Below are positions 9,799 through 20,370 of a stretch of 64,000 nucleotides of DNA, piece by piece. A model generated the notes under the pieces. The model saw nothing but the letters and a program-made list of their open reading frames with translations, ran no database searches and was not told where the DNA came from. The position numbers were made by a program, and so were the translations under genes. The number at the start of each line of letters is the position of its first letter. The stretch's first letter is position 1. This DNA comes from Methanococcus voltae PS (GTDB taxonomy: Archaea; AGJL01; Methanococci; Methanococcales; Methanococcaceae), in assembly GCF_024807035.1 (NCBI RefSeq), contig NZ_JANUCQ010000002.1:452736-516735 (forward strand), given 5' to 3'.

Positions 9799-11562
9799 AT
9801 GATTTTAAAAGTAAAATATGTTGATTTAGATATCGAAAAAAATTCTGTTGTAATTAATGAAGAAGATTTAAAGAAAAGTGGTTATAAAGTAGGGGACAGG
9901 CTATTTTTAGAAGTACAAGGTAGTTCTTTAGTTGTGGTTATACACTCTACAAGCACTATTGTAAAACCTGGAGAAGTGGGCATAACTAGACATATTACTT
10001 TAAAATTAGAGGAAGGACACGATATAGAACTAAAACAGGCTATTGTACCAAAATCCATAAAAATCATTAAAAAGAAGCTTAACGGGGAAATTCTTTCTAC
10101 CACGGATATAAATACACTTATTGCAGAATTAAAGATTAGTAGACTTTCAAACACTGAAATATCATCATTTGTAGCAGGTAGCTATATAAATGATATGAAT
10201 ATGAACGAAATTGTTGATATGACGAAAAGCATGGCTTCAACCGGTGATTTATTAGACTGGGGTAGAGATACAGTTGTAGATGTCCACAGTATTGGAGGTA
10301 TTGCTGGAAATAAATATGCGTTGCTTGTTGTTCCTATTGTAGCGGCTGCAGGTGTTAAAATACCTAAAACGTCATCCCGAGCTATTACTAGTGGTGCAGG
10401 TACTGCAGATGTACTCGAAGTTGTAACAAACGTTACCCTCACTAAAAACGAGATAATGGACTTAATTAGAGACACTAGCGGTTGCTTAATTTGGGCAGGA
10501 GGTATGAGTTTAGCACCAGTGGACGATATGTTTATAAATGTGGAAAGTAGGCTCTCTATTAATCCTAAATGCTTAATGTTGTCAAGTGTAATGTCCAAAA
10601 AAGTTGCAATGGGTATAAAATGTTTAGTAATTGACATACCTATTGGAGAAGGTGCCAAAGTAAAAACAGAAGCCGAAGCAAGGAAATTGGCAAGTAGTTT
10701 TATAGAACTTGGAGAATTGTTGAAAATAAAAGTCGAGTGTATTATTACATACGGCGGTCAGCCACTAGGTAGAGCAATAGGTCCTGCTTTAGAAATGAAA
10801 GAAGCATTAGAAGCTCTTGAACATCCAGAAGAAGCACCAGAAAGTTTAATTGAAAAATCGTTATCTATTGCAGGTATACTTTTAGAACTAAGTGGGGCAT
10901 CAATGAAAGGAGATGGAATGGAAGCTGCAAAAGAAATATTGTATTCAGGCAAAGCTCTTGACAAATTTAGAGAAATAATTTATAAACAGTATGAAAATAA
11001 AGTGAAAATAAAGTCGAAAAGTGAAAATTCGGAAAATATAAGCTTTGATGAAAATTATAACGTAAGTGAAAAATTATTTGAAAATTTAAACTTAAGTGTA
11101 GATTTAGATTCTGATTCAGATTCTCAGGATAAAAATGAAGAAAATTCAGAAAATATCGCTAAAAAAGATAACTTAAGTAAAAAAGGTAAAAAAGACAAGA
11201 AAAATAAAATTGATGCCCAAAATATTGAAAAAACATATTTAAAAAAATTAAACAATTTGAAATCTGAAGATATAAAAATAGCCAAATATAGCTACGATAT
11301 CGTTTCCCCTACAAGAGGCTACATTACTAAAGTTTCAAACAAAGGATTGATAGATGTTGTAAAAGAGGCCGGAGCTCCTTTTGATAAAAAAGCGGGTATT
11401 ATGTTAAATGTTAAAATTGGAAATAATGTCAAAAAGGGCGATATATTATATACCGTTTATTCAGATTCTGAAGAAATGCTTACCAATGCCATTACTTTAG
11501 CAAGACGTATTTACCCAGTGAATGTTGAAGGTATGATTATCAAAAAAGTCAGTAAATTCTAA
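9799..11562 (+). CDS. AMP phosphorylase (thymidine phosphorylase family) with low-complexity insertion
   Basis: 587 residues. The archaeal family phosphorolyses nucleoside 5'-monophosphates to ribose 1,5-bisphosphate, feeding a ribose bisphosphate isomerase/Rubisco route for AMP salvage. The archaeal N-terminal domain (about 1-90) is present, then the catalytic core with VDVHSIGGIAGNKYALL and TSSRAITSGAGTADVLE. C-terminal pyrimidine-phosphorylase domain from about 500. Residues about 400-490 are a Ser/Asn/Asp/Glu/Lys-rich insertion not expected in homologues of about 505 residues. A GGCGAT ribosome binding site precedes the ATG. The neighbours are not functionally linked. Confidence 0.88.
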   Translation: MILKVKYVDLDIEKNSVVINEEDLKKSGYKVGDRLFLEVQGSSLVVVIHSTSTIVKPGEVGITRHITLKLEEGHDIELKQAIVPKSIKIIKKKLNGEILSTTDINTLIAELKISRLSNTEISSFVAGSYINDMNMNEIVDMTKSMASTGDLLDWGRDTVVDVHSIGGIAGNKYALLVVPIVAAAGVKIPKTSSRAITSGAGTADVLEVVTNVTLTKNEIMDLIRDTSGCLIWAGGMSLAPVDDMFINVESRLSINPKCLMLSSVMSKKVAMGIKCLVIDIPIGEGAKVKTEAEARKLASSFIELGELLKIKVECIITYGGQPLGRAIGPALEMKEALEALEHPEEAPESLIEKSLSIAGILLELSGASMKGDGMEAAKEILYSGKALDKFREIIYKQYENKVKIKSKSENSENISFDENYNVSEKLFENLNLSVDLDSDSDSQDKNEENSENIAKKDNLSKKGKKDKKNKIDAQNIEKTYLKKLNNLKSEDIKIAKYSYDIVSPTRGYITKVSNKGLIDVVKEAGAPFDKKAGIMLNVKIGNNVKKGDILYTVYSDSEEMLTNAITLARRIYPVNVEGMIIKKVSKF

Positions 11563-11740
11563 TTAGATAATACATATTTTTATTTTTAATTTATTTTTAA
11601 TTTATATAATAATATATATTACTTTTTTTAAAATATATTATAAAGAAATATCACACATATTTATCTGAGGTAACAATATTTCAAAAGTATTTTATAAGGT
11701 ATGTACATAATGTGTCATAATAATTTAATTCGGTGTAAAA

Positions 11741-12547
11741 ATGGATATAATTCAGATTATCGACAATTTTATATATGAACACTATATTTATCCAATAGAA
11801 GCAGGAACAGGCTACAATCTAGTTCAAGAATTTACTTACGGGATATTATTATTTGTAATGGTTTATTTATTTTATAAAATAGCTCAAAGATTCCAAATAG
11901 AAATTGATGAGAAATTTGCGAAAGTAACAATCTTCTATATCATATTAATTACACTTATGCGTGCATTAGTTGATGCTGGCGTTATTGAGAGATTAGTCTA
12001 TACAGTTACTCCCGGAATTGTGATATTAATTGGGGCTTACTATTTACTTTCCTTGATTATTTCGGGAGCTTTATTGAAGAAAAAATATTACCTAGGCTCT
12101 ATAGTAATGGCGGTAATCCCGATATTGTATTTTTTATATGAATTTGCTCAAAGAATAGTGCATATTGAAGCATTTACACTTGTAGCAGTGATACTTGCAA
12201 TATCCTATGTTTTATCGATATTATTACTAACCAGGATTAAGAAATCAAAAATTGAAAAATTAGATAAGTATACAATATTTTCTCAACTTGTTGACGCCTC
12301 TGCTACTTCTGTGGGTATTGCAGTTTATGGTTATTGGGAACAACACCCGGTACCAAGATTCTTTATGGATTTACTTGGCCCTTATGCCATGATACCTTTA
12401 AAACTAATCGTAGTAGTGCTAGTATTAGAGTTATTCAATAGGGAAGTTGAAAATAAAAATCTTAGAAATATTTTAAAAATAGCGGTATTATCATTGGGAC
12501 TAGCACCAGGTCTTAGAAACTTATTTAGAACTATTATGGGTGTTTAA
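11741..12547 (+). CDS. DUF63 family membrane protein
   Basis: 268 residues with about seven predicted hydrophobic helices. The opening MDIIQIIDNFIYEHYIYPIE and the block ITLMRALVDAGVIE are typical of the archaeal DUF63 family. Function unknown. A GGTGTAAAA ribosome binding site precedes the ATG. It may share a transcript with the small gene 81 bases downstream. Confidence 0.75.
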   Translation: MDIIQIIDNFIYEHYIYPIEAGTGYNLVQEFTYGILLFVMVYLFYKIAQRFQIEIDEKFAKVTIFYIILITLMRALVDAGVIERLVYTVTPGIVILIGAYYLLSLIISGALLKKKYYLGSIVMAVIPILYFLYEFAQRIVHIEAFTLVAVILAISYVLSILLLTRIKKSKIEKLDKYTIFSQLVDASATSVGIAVYGYWEQHPVPRFFMDLLGPYAMIPLKLIVVVLVLELFNREVENKNLRNILKIAVLSLGLAPGLRNLFRTIMGV

Positions 12548-12628
12548 TAGATTAATAGATTAATAACTATCATATAATTAAATAGGTAAAGATAATAATT
12601 ATTGATGAAAAAATGGAAAGGCGATTAT

Positions 12629-12928
12629 ATGAGTTATGAAAAAGATATTGAAGGAATGGAAATTATTGAAAGAACTATGGATTATGATGAATTAGTTGAT
12701 TACGTAAAAAAATATGTTGATGAAGATGATTACGTTGAAGTTTATTTTGGACGTGCACATGTTGAAGGTACTATTGAATCCATTACAGATACTCATTATA
12801 GAATAGATACCCATCACGATAGTATGGGACTATTAGAGTTTGATTTAAAAGATGTAGAAGAAGATTTATTGGAATTTGTACATATTCCAGAGTCCGAAAC
12901 TAAAAGAATTGTAATATCCATATTGTAA
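12629..12928 (+). CDS. Small conserved acidic protein, possibly DUF2097
   Basis: 99 residues, strongly acidic, no membrane segment. The central part DDYVEVYFGRAHVEGTIESI then HYRIDTHHDSMGLLEFDLKDVEEDL suggests a small beta-barrel. It resembles my memory of the methanogen DUF2097 family, but this is not certain and no function is known. The frame is open to 12602, yet the ATG at 12629 has the AAAGGCGAT ribosome binding site used by the AMP phosphorylase gene, so it is preferred. Confidence 0.6.
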   Translation: MSYEKDIEGMEIIERTMDYDELVDYVKKYVDEDDYVEVYFGRAHVEGTIESITDTHYRIDTHHDSMGLLEFDLKDVEEDLLEFVHIPESETKRIVISIL

Positions 12929-13290
12929 AATTCTTTTTTTATTTTATTTTTAGTTTTTTTATTGCGTTTATCGGCACTTCATATAATATTTATACTGCTA
13001 ATGGGGTATATTAAAAATTTAATAGTCATATGTTTTTATGAATAAATAACAAGTTTTTTAAATAAGGTATCAATATATTTATTATAATAAATTTAACGAG
13101 ATATAACTTAATAAAAAAACTCCTAAATAATGCCAAATTAATGTTTTTCAAGTTAATATCATTTAATAAATATCATCTAATATTATTCATAAATATAAAA
13201 ATACAGTATTAAAATTTAAAAACACTCTTGCAAAAAATTGATAATATAATATATTGTAGAAGAGATGAAAGAAGCCCGAAAGGTGAAAAT
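12929..13290. other. Intergenic region upstream of the unknown gene at 13291
   Basis: Starts with T7-T8 runs that probably terminate the preceding gene. The rest is A+T-rich. A TATA-like element TAATATAATATATTG near 13240 may drive the next gene. No RNA or reading frame is recognised. Confidence 0.4.
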
Positions 13291-13713
13291 ATGGCAGTAA
13301 TGGGTGCACAAGGTAAAAAACTTGACATTACGTATGGGGATAATGCCATACTAAAATTGATAAATGAAGAGGGAGAATTATTAGATAATGCAATTATGGA
13401 CGATGAAACGGCTACATTATTTATAACTCTTTTAAACCAAGGTGTGGTGTTATCCGAAGAAATAAATAGGAAATATAAAAAAGATGGGATTAGATTACAT
13501 AAAATACAAGACGTAGGCACTTGTTTTGCGGATGATTGCAGAGTTTCAATTGCGATACTACCTGCAGATGAAAAAAGGACTGCTTCCATATTAATAGGAA
13601 TACATAAAGAAAACACGCATAACGCATTGATTGTTAAACCTAAAAGAGCTTCATTTATTAGTTTTACAGTTTTAAAAATGTTAATGGAAAATGCAACTAT
13701 GGAAATTGAATAA
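13291..13713 (+). CDS. Conserved hypothetical protein
   Basis: 140 residues; I do not recognise the family. It has no membrane segment or signal peptide. A VGTCFADDCRVSIAILPADEKR segment with two cysteines and a C-terminal KPKRASFISFTVLKMLMENAT helix are notable. The frame is open upstream to 13228, but the ATG at 13291 follows a GAAAGGTGA ribosome binding site. It stands alone between the small DUF2097-like gene and the convergent hjc. Reality is supported by the ribosome binding site, length and codon pattern; function is unknown. Confidence 0.65.
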   Translation: MAVMGAQGKKLDITYGDNAILKLINEEGELLDNAIMDDETATLFITLLNQGVVLSEEINRKYKKDGIRLHKIQDVGTCFADDCRVSIAILPADEKRTASILIGIHKENTHNALIVKPKRASFISFTVLKMLMENATMEIE

Positions 13714-13857
13714 TAGTTTAGTAATCTATTAAATAACTACTAAAATATAAAATAAGATATTAATACGATAAAATACTATAATATATCATAAAATAACTAT
13801 AAAATAAAATATTATAAGTTATAGTATAACTTAAAAATAGCATAACTTACAAATTAT

Positions 13858-14256
13858 TTAAATCAATCTTTTTTGAACATCTTTTCCAACTAGTTCGTCA
13901 ATATCTCTAGATAAAGGACATAATTTTGTATAATCCAAAGCGTAATTTTTACCTGCTGAAGCTATATCATCGGGATTTATAAATAAACATTTGTTCATAA
14001 TTTTTACGGCAAGATATGGCTCCCCTCCAAAAATTTCGGAAAATTCAACTAATTTTTCAACGTCTTCGTTAGGTATATACATTTTTTCTTTAGAAGTTGA
14101 TTTACACTCAAATACAAAGTGCTTTCCACTTTTACCTGCAACCAAATCAACACCGTGACTTCCTGCACTTCGGATAACTGCAAAGCCTTTATTTTCTAAA
14201 TTTTTTTTTAATTCTCTTTCAAAAGTTGAACCTTTTCGATATTTATTATATGCCAT
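13858..14256 (-). CDS. hjc: Holliday junction resolvase Hjc
   Basis: 132 residues. A homodimeric nuclease that cuts four-way DNA junctions. The N-terminus MAYNKYRKGSTFERELKKNL supplies the conserved Arg and Glu; SHGVDLVAG and HFVFECKST supply the PD-(D/E)XK metal site (Asp near 35, E-x-K near 49-51). Length is typical of archaeal Hjc. It is a single gene, convergent with the unknown gene at 13291 and downstream of the MscS gene on the same strand. Confidence 0.93.
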   Translation of the reverse strand: MAYNKYRKGSTFERELKKNLENKGFAVIRSAGSHGVDLVAGKSGKHFVFECKSTSKEKMYIPNEDVEKLVEFSEIFGGEPYLAVKIMNKCLFINPDDIASAGKNYALDYTKLCPLSRDIDELVGKDVQKRLI

Positions 14257-14383
14257 CTTACCTTAGCCCCGTTAAAATTTTAAGTATTTTAATATATAAA
14301 TTGATAATCGCATAATTTTAAAAAATAATAGATTTAAGTATTTATTTATTATATTACTTTATTATTTTATTAGTTTATTTCAA

Positions 14384-15484
14384 TTATTGTTCCCTTTCAC
14401 CAATGAAATTAACATTTAGTGCATCGTCATCATTTGTTAAGTGTAATGTCTGAGTAGGGAATGCAAAGTCTATTCCTGCGTCTCTGAATTTAGTCATTAT
14501 TTTTGTATTTACTTCGTCTACGGTTGTAAGGAAGTAATCAAAACCAAATTCTCTGACAAAGTACTCCACCCTAATATTTAGTGAGAAATTTCCAAATTCT
14601 GTAAATGAAACTCTGATTGGGTCAACTACTCCATGATGCTCATCCAATATATCTTTAATAATTTCCTTAGCTTTTACCATTTTTTCGGGTGTTGTGCTGT
14701 AAGTAACCCCAATTGTGGTTTTTACCTGCCTTTTTCGTCTTGCAGAATAGTTTTCAACCTCTGTTTTTACCAAATCACCATTAGGCACTGTTATAATGGT
14801 ATCCCCAAAAGTTCTAACTTTGGTACTTCTAATACCCACTTCTTCAACGACACCTTCTCCACCGCCCCATTTTATCCAATCGTGTATTAAAAATGTCTTA
14901 TCGGAAATTATGATTAATCCGCCCAAAAAATTTTCAAGCGTATCTTGTGAAGCCAATGCTACTGCCAAACCACCTATACAGATACCTGCTAGTAGTGCGG
15001 ATATGTCAACCTGTAAATTGGCTAGCATTAGTAAAATACCCCCGATAACAATGAAGATTTTCAATAATTTCCTTACAGGGGGTATAATTTGGTCATCTAA
15101 TTTACTTTCCGATTTTTCAGCCCTTGGAATAATCCAATAGATAAAAACATCGTCAACAAATTTTAAAGTAAATATTAATAAAGCTAAGATATAAACTACA
15201 TTTACACTTTCATTTACCAATGTTATTAAATTTGGCGTTAAATTAAGACTTAACATACCATATCTAAAGAATATTGCAAATACTACAATCATAAGTGGTA
15301 ATTTTACAGCATCAATTACAACGTCGTCCCATACGGTTTTCGTTTTTCCCACTAATTTTTTAGCGTATTTTTCAATTAATATTTTTAAGACTTTTCCGGC
15401 AATTACGCCCAAAAAAATGTACACTATCAACATGACATACTCAAATATCGTATTTCCAAAAAGCATAAAATTCAAATAATCCAT
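14384..15484 (-). CDS. MscS-family mechanosensitive ion channel
   Basis: 366 residues. An N-terminal block of four or five membrane helices precedes the pore-lining helix with LLAGICIGGLAVALASQDTLENFLGG near residue 170, the glycine/alanine-packed MscS TM3. The cytoplasmic beta domain follows (VEEVGIRSTKVRTFGDTIITVPN). It would release solutes under osmotic downshock. The frame reaches a TTG at 15496, but the ATG at 15484 has a GTGTGAT ribosome binding site. A paralogue lies at 26487-27563. It is divergent from cbiL. Confidence 0.92.
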   Translation of the reverse strand: MDYLNFMLFGNTIFEYVMLIVYIFLGVIAGKVLKILIEKYAKKLVGKTKTVWDDVVIDAVKLPLMIVVFAIFFRYGMLSLNLTPNLITLVNESVNVVYILALLIFTLKFVDDVFIYWIIPRAEKSESKLDDQIIPPVRKLLKIFIVIGGILLMLANLQVDISALLAGICIGGLAVALASQDTLENFLGGLIIISDKTFLIHDWIKWGGGEGVVEEVGIRSTKVRTFGDTIITVPNGDLVKTEVENYSARRKRQVKTTIGVTYSTTPEKMVKAKEIIKDILDEHHGVVDPIRVSFTEFGNFSLNIRVEYFVREFGFDYFLTTVDEVNTKIMTKFRDAGIDFAFPTQTLHLTNDDDALNVNFIGEREQ

Positions 15485-15831
15485 AATATCACACAAATGT
15501 CGATTTTGGTTAGATTTATTTAATAATTTATAAGTTTAGTATTATATATTTATTTCTTTATTCCAATATGAATTTATTGATTATTTTAGAGTTCATATTT
15601 ATGAATATTTATTTATGAATATCGATTGGATTAAATTGTTCAATAGTCTATTAGTCGCCTGTATATATAATATAAAAATTAAGGGGTTAAATAGAAAACT
15701 ATGTATATTTTTATATAGAATGTAAAAATACGATTTAAATTTAATTTACAATATAATTTTAAAATTATTATTAACTTATTAAATTATTAAATTTGCTAAA
15801 TTAGAAACAAAATAAGTACTATGTGATAGTT
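15485..15831. other. Divergent promoter region between mscS and cbiL
   Basis: A+T-rich with several TATA-like elements, among them GTATATATAATATAAA near 15660 and TTTTATATAGAATG near 15710 facing cbiL. No reading frame or structured RNA is seen, and in particular no evident cobalamin riboswitch. Confidence 0.4.
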
Positions 15832-16533
15832 ATGGTTGTAAAAAAAGTTTATGGAATCGGTGTTGGCCCAGGTTCTAAAGATATGATAACATTAAAAGCT
15901 CAAAAAATTTTAAAAAACACTAAAAAATTATTTGTGCCAATTTCTAAACACGGAAAAACCTCAGTAGCTTATGAAATAGTTAAAGAATTTTTAAATCCTG
16001 AAACTGAAGTTGTAGAATTACTTTTCCCCATGTGCAAAGATGAAACGCTATTGAAAAAACATTGGGATGAAGCAACAGAGCAAATTATTAATTCAGAGGA
16101 TGAAGTCTCCATAATTACTATTGGGGATGTAACATTATACAGTACCCTCTCATACGTTTGGCATAGATTAAAAGATAATAATATTGACGTAGAGATTTTA
16201 AACGGCATATCATCACCTTTCGCTGCAGCTAGTGCTTTAAACATTCCCCTCGTAGAAGGAGATGAAAAATTAGCAATATTGCCCCAAGGAAAAGATTTAG
16301 AAAATACTCTAGAACATTTTGACACTGTAGTCATTATGAAAACCAATGATTTAGAAGAAAAACTTAAAAATTGTAAAGAATTAATGAATAATAAAGAAAA
16401 ATACATTATTGGTATTGTAAATCGTGTAACTTGTGATAACCAAAAAATAGATTTTGGAAAAATGGACGAAATAGATTTTAATTTAGTTAAAGAATATCTT
16501 TCGTTGGCAATTATCAAAAAAATAAAAGAATAA
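15832..16533 (+). CDS. cbiL: Cobalt-factor II C20-methyltransferase
   Basis: 233 residues. Methylates C20 of cobalt-factor II in the anaerobic corrin pathway. The tetrapyrrole methylase fold shows the GVGPGSKDMITLKA SAM loop at residues 8-21, TIGDVTLYSTLSYVWHRL near 100, and NGISSPFAAASALNIPL near 128, which point to the CbiL/CobI branch. The ATG at 15832 has a GTGAT site immediately upstream; the GTG of that site is the alternative start at 15823. The other corrinoid genes in the window (cobT, cbiD) are not adjacent. Confidence 0.9.
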   Translation: MVVKKVYGIGVGPGSKDMITLKAQKILKNTKKLFVPISKHGKTSVAYEIVKEFLNPETEVVELLFPMCKDETLLKKHWDEATEQIINSEDEVSIITIGDVTLYSTLSYVWHRLKDNNIDVEILNGISSPFAAASALNIPLVEGDEKLAILPQGKDLENTLEHFDTVVIMKTNDLEEKLKNCKELMNNKEKYIIGIVNRVTCDNQKIDFGKMDEIDFNLVKEYLSLAIIKKIKE

Positions 16534-16657
16534 TTAATAAGATAGATTTAAAAATGATAGATATAAATATCTAAGTAAATTAATTAATAATTAAATTATT
16601 AAATTATTAAAATAAAATTGTAACCAAATATGAATTAAATCAACTATAATCGGTGTT

Positions 16658-18316
16658 ATGATGAATATGAGAAGTGACAATGTTAAAAAAGGTGTTTCAA
16701 GAGCCCCTAACAGAAGTTTATTAAAAGCTTGCGGATACACTAATGAAGAAATCGAAAAACCATTTATTGGTGTTGTAAACAGCTTTACCGAGGTTGTACC
16801 TGGGCATATTGATTTAAATAAGGTTTCTGAAGCTGTTAAAAAGGGTATTTACGCTAATGGCGGTACTCCTTTTGAGTTTAATACAATGGCGATTTGCGAC
16901 GGTATTGCTATGGGTCATGAGGGTATGAAATACTCCTTACCATCAAGAGAGTTAATTGCGGATACTGTTGAAAGTATGGCAAAAGCTCACGGCTTTGATG
17001 GTTTAGTTTTAATACCTGCGTGCGATAAAATAGTACCTGGAATGATTATGGGTGCTTTAAGGTTGGATATTCCATTCATAGTTGTTACTGGTGGCCCAAT
17101 GATGCCTGGAGAACTTAAAGGTAAAAACTACGACTTGATAAACGTATTTGAAGGCGTAGGGGAATACAACGTTGGAAAAATTACCGAAAAAGAACTTTTA
17201 GAAATTGAAGATTGTGCTTGTCCAGGAGCTGGTAGCTGTGCAGGATTATTCACTGCAAACAGTATGGCTTGCTTAACTGAAGCTTTGGGTCTTTCACTCC
17301 CAATGTGTGCCACAACTCCTGCAGTAGATGCTTTAAAAGTTAGATTGGCTAAAAAAAGTGGTATGAAAGTTGTAGATTTGGTAAAAGAAGACGTAAAACC
17401 TACTGACATTTTAACAAAAGAAGCATTTGAAAATGCCATACTTGTTGACCTTGCATTAGGTGGCTCCACAAATACAACATTACACATTCCCGCAATTGCA
17501 AACGAAATAAGCGAGAAATTTATCACATTAGATGATTTTGACAGACTTTCAGATGCTGTACCACATATTACGTCCATTAGCCCGGGTGGATGCCACTATA
17601 TGGTAGATTTACATAAGGCTGGAGGCATACCTGCAGTTTTAAACGTTTTAAAAGACACTATTAGGGATGTTAAAACCGTTTCTGGGGAAACTACACGTGA
17701 AATAGCTGAAAAAGTAAAACACTTTGACAAAACAGTTATAAGAAGTGTTGAAGAACCTGTTCACAAAACCGCAGGTTTGAGAGTTTTAAAAGGAAATCTT
17801 GCTCCAAATGGGTGTGTTGTTAAAATCGGTGCGGTTAGCCCTAAAATGCACAAACATGAAGGACCTGCAAAGGTTTACAATTCAGAAGAAGATGCAATTA
17901 CTGCTATATTCAATAATGAAATTGTTAAAGGCGATGTCGTAATTATAAGATATGAAGGTCCTGCGGGCGGTCCTGGAATGAGAGAAATGCTTTCCCCAAC
18001 ATCTGCAATTTGTGGAATGGGCTTAGATGATAGTGTAGCTTTAATTACTGACGGTAGATTTAGCGGTGGTAGTAGAGGACCTTGTATCGGGCATATTTCA
18101 CCTGAGGCACAAGCGGGCGGACCTATTGCATTAATCGAAAATGGGGACATTATAAAAATTGATATGATTGAAAAATCTATTGATTTACTCGTAGATGATG
18201 CAGAATTAGATAAAAGATTGAAGAACTGGAAAAAACCCGAGTTAAACGTTAAAGGTTACTTAAAACGATACTCTAAGCTAGTTTCATCTGCAGACGAAGG
18301 AGCAGTTTTAAAATAA
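16658..18316 (+). CDS. ilvD: Dihydroxy-acid dehydratase
   Basis: 552 residues. Dehydrates dihydroxyacids to 2-oxoacids in isoleucine and valine synthesis. Iron-sulfur ligands are visible in CDKIVPGM near residue 123 and CPGAGSCAG near 195, plus the C-terminal [19 protein letters not shown] block. Length is normal. Three possible ATGs lie within the first four codons; the GGTG at 16651 is close to the first, so translation may start at 16658, 16661 or 16667. It is a single gene. Confidence 0.95.
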   Translation: MMNMRSDNVKKGVSRAPNRSLLKACGYTNEEIEKPFIGVVNSFTEVVPGHIDLNKVSEAVKKGIYANGGTPFEFNTMAICDGIAMGHEGMKYSLPSRELIADTVESMAKAHGFDGLVLIPACDKIVPGMIMGALRLDIPFIVVTGGPMMPGELKGKNYDLINVFEGVGEYNVGKITEKELLEIEDCACPGAGSCAGLFTANSMACLTEALGLSLPMCATTPAVDALKVRLAKKSGMKVVDLVKEDVKPTDILTKEAFENAILVDLALGGSTNTTLHIPAIANEISEKFITLDDFDRLSDAVPHITSISPGGCHYMVDLHKAGGIPAVLNVLKDTIRDVKTVSGETTREIAEKVKHFDKTVIRSVEEPVHKTAGLRVLKGNLAPNGCVVKIGAVSPKMHKHEGPAKVYNSEEDAITAIFNNEIVKGDVVIIRYEGPAGGPGMREMLSPTSAICGMGLDDSVALITDGRFSGGSRGPCIGHISPEAQAGGPIALIENGDIIKIDMIEKSIDLLVDDAELDKRLKNWKKPELNVKGYLKRYSKLVSSADEGAVLK

Positions 18317-18524
18317 TTAATAAAATACTAAACTAAATTATCACATATCTTATTATATATTTATATTATAATTTTTTCTTTTTTATAGGAATATACTTTA
18401 AAAAAATACTTTAAAACAATAATTTGAAATCAACTATTTTATATAGAATTAAATTAAATCATTTATTCATACTTATAATAACCATTTATAATATCAAGAT
18501 ATTACATTAAAATTATGGGATACT

Positions 18525-19655
18525 ATGGAAAATAAAAAAAATTTGGAAAATTTCAATAATTTAAACGAAAACATTTTAAAAGTAAACAATAGCGAAAATT
18601 TCGTTGAAAAATTTACTAACACCAAAAATGCACTTTTTGCGTGTACTATTTCATCAATAGAGACCACGAAAACTATACCCATTTCTGGAGTAAATGCAAA
18701 AGTGATTGATTATACACCTGCAGCGGATATGGAGCTTGTAACATTAGGAAAAAGCATATCTCTATCTCATCCCCCGATAGACGCTACAAATTGTCCTAGT
18801 CCAGCTACAATTACTCGAGCAGTTGTAGATTTATTAAATATGCCTTGTATTACCATTGATGCAGGTAGTAATGTAAAACCTAAAATACCATATATACTTG
18901 CTGAAAAGGAGCCTACTGGCGATATAAATTTAGGTAAGGGTATCAAAAATTCAAAGCTTTTGATAGAACGGGGTAAATTAATTGGTAAAAATTTGACTTG
19001 TGACAAATTGATACTTGGAGAAAGTGTACCTGGTGGAACTACTACTGCTATGGGTGTTTTAATTGGTTTAGGTTATGATGTGAAGGATAAAATAAGTTCA
19101 GGCTCTGTTGCAAACCCTAAAGACTTAAAAGTAAGTGTTATTCAAAATGGTTTGAATATGATGTATGGAACATTAACCGAAGATAAAAATAAAGAAATTA
19201 AAGCTTCTATTTATGACATCTTAAATGCAGTGGGCGACAACATGTTGGCAATTAATGCAGGTATTTGTATTTCATTAGTTGAGAGAAATATACCTGTTTT
19301 ATTAGCAGGTGGTGGACAAATGGCCGGTGTTCTTGCCGTAATAAAAGAAATAAGTCCAGAAACACTTACAAAAGAATTAATAGGTATAAGTACTACAGAA
19401 TTTGTATATAATGACCACAATGCTGATTTACAGGGTATATTAAACCAAATATATGCCATACCTACGTACATATCCACATTTGGCTATGAAAATTCGTCCA
19501 TAGAAGGTTTAAGGGCTTATTGTTCTGGTTCTGTCAAAGAAGGAGTAGGGGCTGGAGCTATGGCCACATATGCTTACTTAAACGGATTAAAACCGGAAGA
19601 TATAAGGAATTACATTGAAAAATATTATTATGAATGGTATAAAGAAATATTGTAA
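18525..19655 (+). CDS. cobT: Archaeal nicotinate mononucleotide:base phosphoribosyltransferase (CobT-like)
   Basis: 376 residues. The archaeal CobT branch makes the alpha-ribazole phosphate used for the lower ligand of cobamides. Family blocks are GVNAKVIDYTPAADMELV near residue 55, LSHPPIDATNCPSPATITRA near 82, GESVPGGTTTAMGVLIGLGYDV near 165 and LLAGGGQMAGVLA near 260. The first 35 or so residues are an Asn/Lys/Glu-rich extension. The start has a GGGATACT site of modest strength. The gene is separate from cbiL and cbiD but serves the same pathway, supplying the corrinoid of the methyl-transfer complex. Confidence 0.85.
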   Translation: MENKKNLENFNNLNENILKVNNSENFVEKFTNTKNALFACTISSIETTKTIPISGVNAKVIDYTPAADMELVTLGKSISLSHPPIDATNCPSPATITRAVVDLLNMPCITIDAGSNVKPKIPYILAEKEPTGDINLGKGIKNSKLLIERGKLIGKNLTCDKLILGESVPGGTTTAMGVLIGLGYDVKDKISSGSVANPKDLKVSVIQNGLNMMYGTLTEDKNKEIKASIYDILNAVGDNMLAINAGICISLVERNIPVLLAGGGQMAGVLAVIKEISPETLTKELIGISTTEFVYNDHNADLQGILNQIYAIPTYISTFGYENSSIEGLRAYCSGSVKEGVGAGAMATYAYLNGLKPEDIRNYIEKYYYEWYKEIL

Positions 19656-19845
19656 TTATAATATAATTGTATTCTAATTAAGGTTATATATCATTTTATA
19701 TCAATTGAAATGCGATAATATTTTAAAAATGGATTACATAATTAGATAATATAGATAAGATAAACCATATAACTATATTAAAAATAAGAATATAATTTAA
19801 AATACGATAGTATAAAATTTTATTAAAACTTTATTTGGTGACTAT

Positions 19846-20346
19846 ATGAAATCAAAAGTTATAATGCTTGCAGATGATGCAAAAACTTCACCTTCTAAAC
19901 TTTTTAGGTACTTAAATTCTTTAGAAGAAGATATTAACGTAAAAGAAACTTGTTTTGGTGCTTTTATAGAGGGAGAAGATGAATTAGTTGATAAAATAGC
20001 AGATAAAGTTCGAGATTTGGAAAAAAATAAAATATTTTGTAAGGATAGGGGCTTTCCAATATGGGATAAACGTAGATGTAGGGCTTTTAGGAAAGGAGGC
20101 CCTAGGGAAGGTTTCCATCAACTTGAAGCAGAGCATAGGGCTTTAAAAACTATATCTGAAGGTTTAGATGAGTATGAATCTGAAAAATCTACCTATGAAA
20201 ATGTTCAAGAATTAAAAAAGAAAGTTATGGAAGAATACGATAAAACCCTTAAAAAGTCTGAAAAGGTTTCGGTGGGTTCTTTTGCAAAAATTGCAGAAGA
20301 ATATAAATCAGATGATGCATCAAAAACTAAAAAGGCTAAAAACTAG
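19846..20346 (+). CDS. Probable methanogenesis marker protein 6
   Basis: 166 residues, soluble. The central stretch FCKDRGFPIWDKRRCRAF followed by GPREGFHQLEAEHRAL is strongly patterned, with two cysteines and many basic residues. It agrees with my memory of a small protein found only in methanogens (methanogenesis marker 6, DUF2102). A charged Lys/Glu-rich tail follows. Function unknown. A TTGGTGACT ribosome binding site precedes the ATG. It converges with paaK, with only 24 bases between the stops. Confidence 0.55.
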   Translation: MKSKVIMLADDAKTSPSKLFRYLNSLEEDINVKETCFGAFIEGEDELVDKIADKVRDLEKNKIFCKDRGFPIWDKRRCRAFRKGGPREGFHQLEAEHRALKTISEGLDEYESEKSTYENVQELKKKVMEEYDKTLKKSEKVSVGSFAKIAEEYKSDDASKTKKAKN

Positions 20347-20370
20347 ATTTTAAAAATGTTTTAAAGTCTT

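Noticed and set aside
13209..13616. 135-codon minus-strand frame opposite the unknown gene at 13291
   Set aside because: It lies antisense to a gene with a good ribosome binding site, is rich in Ser/Ile/Phe as expected for antisense translation, and has no ribosome binding site.
15485..15831. Possible cobalamin riboswitch before cbiL
   Set aside because: No conserved B12-box or extended structure is visible in this A+T-rich spacer, and such riboswitches are not expected in methanococci.
15969..16517. 182-codon frame antisense to cbiL
   Set aside because: cbiL has recognisable motifs over its whole length; the antisense frame has none.
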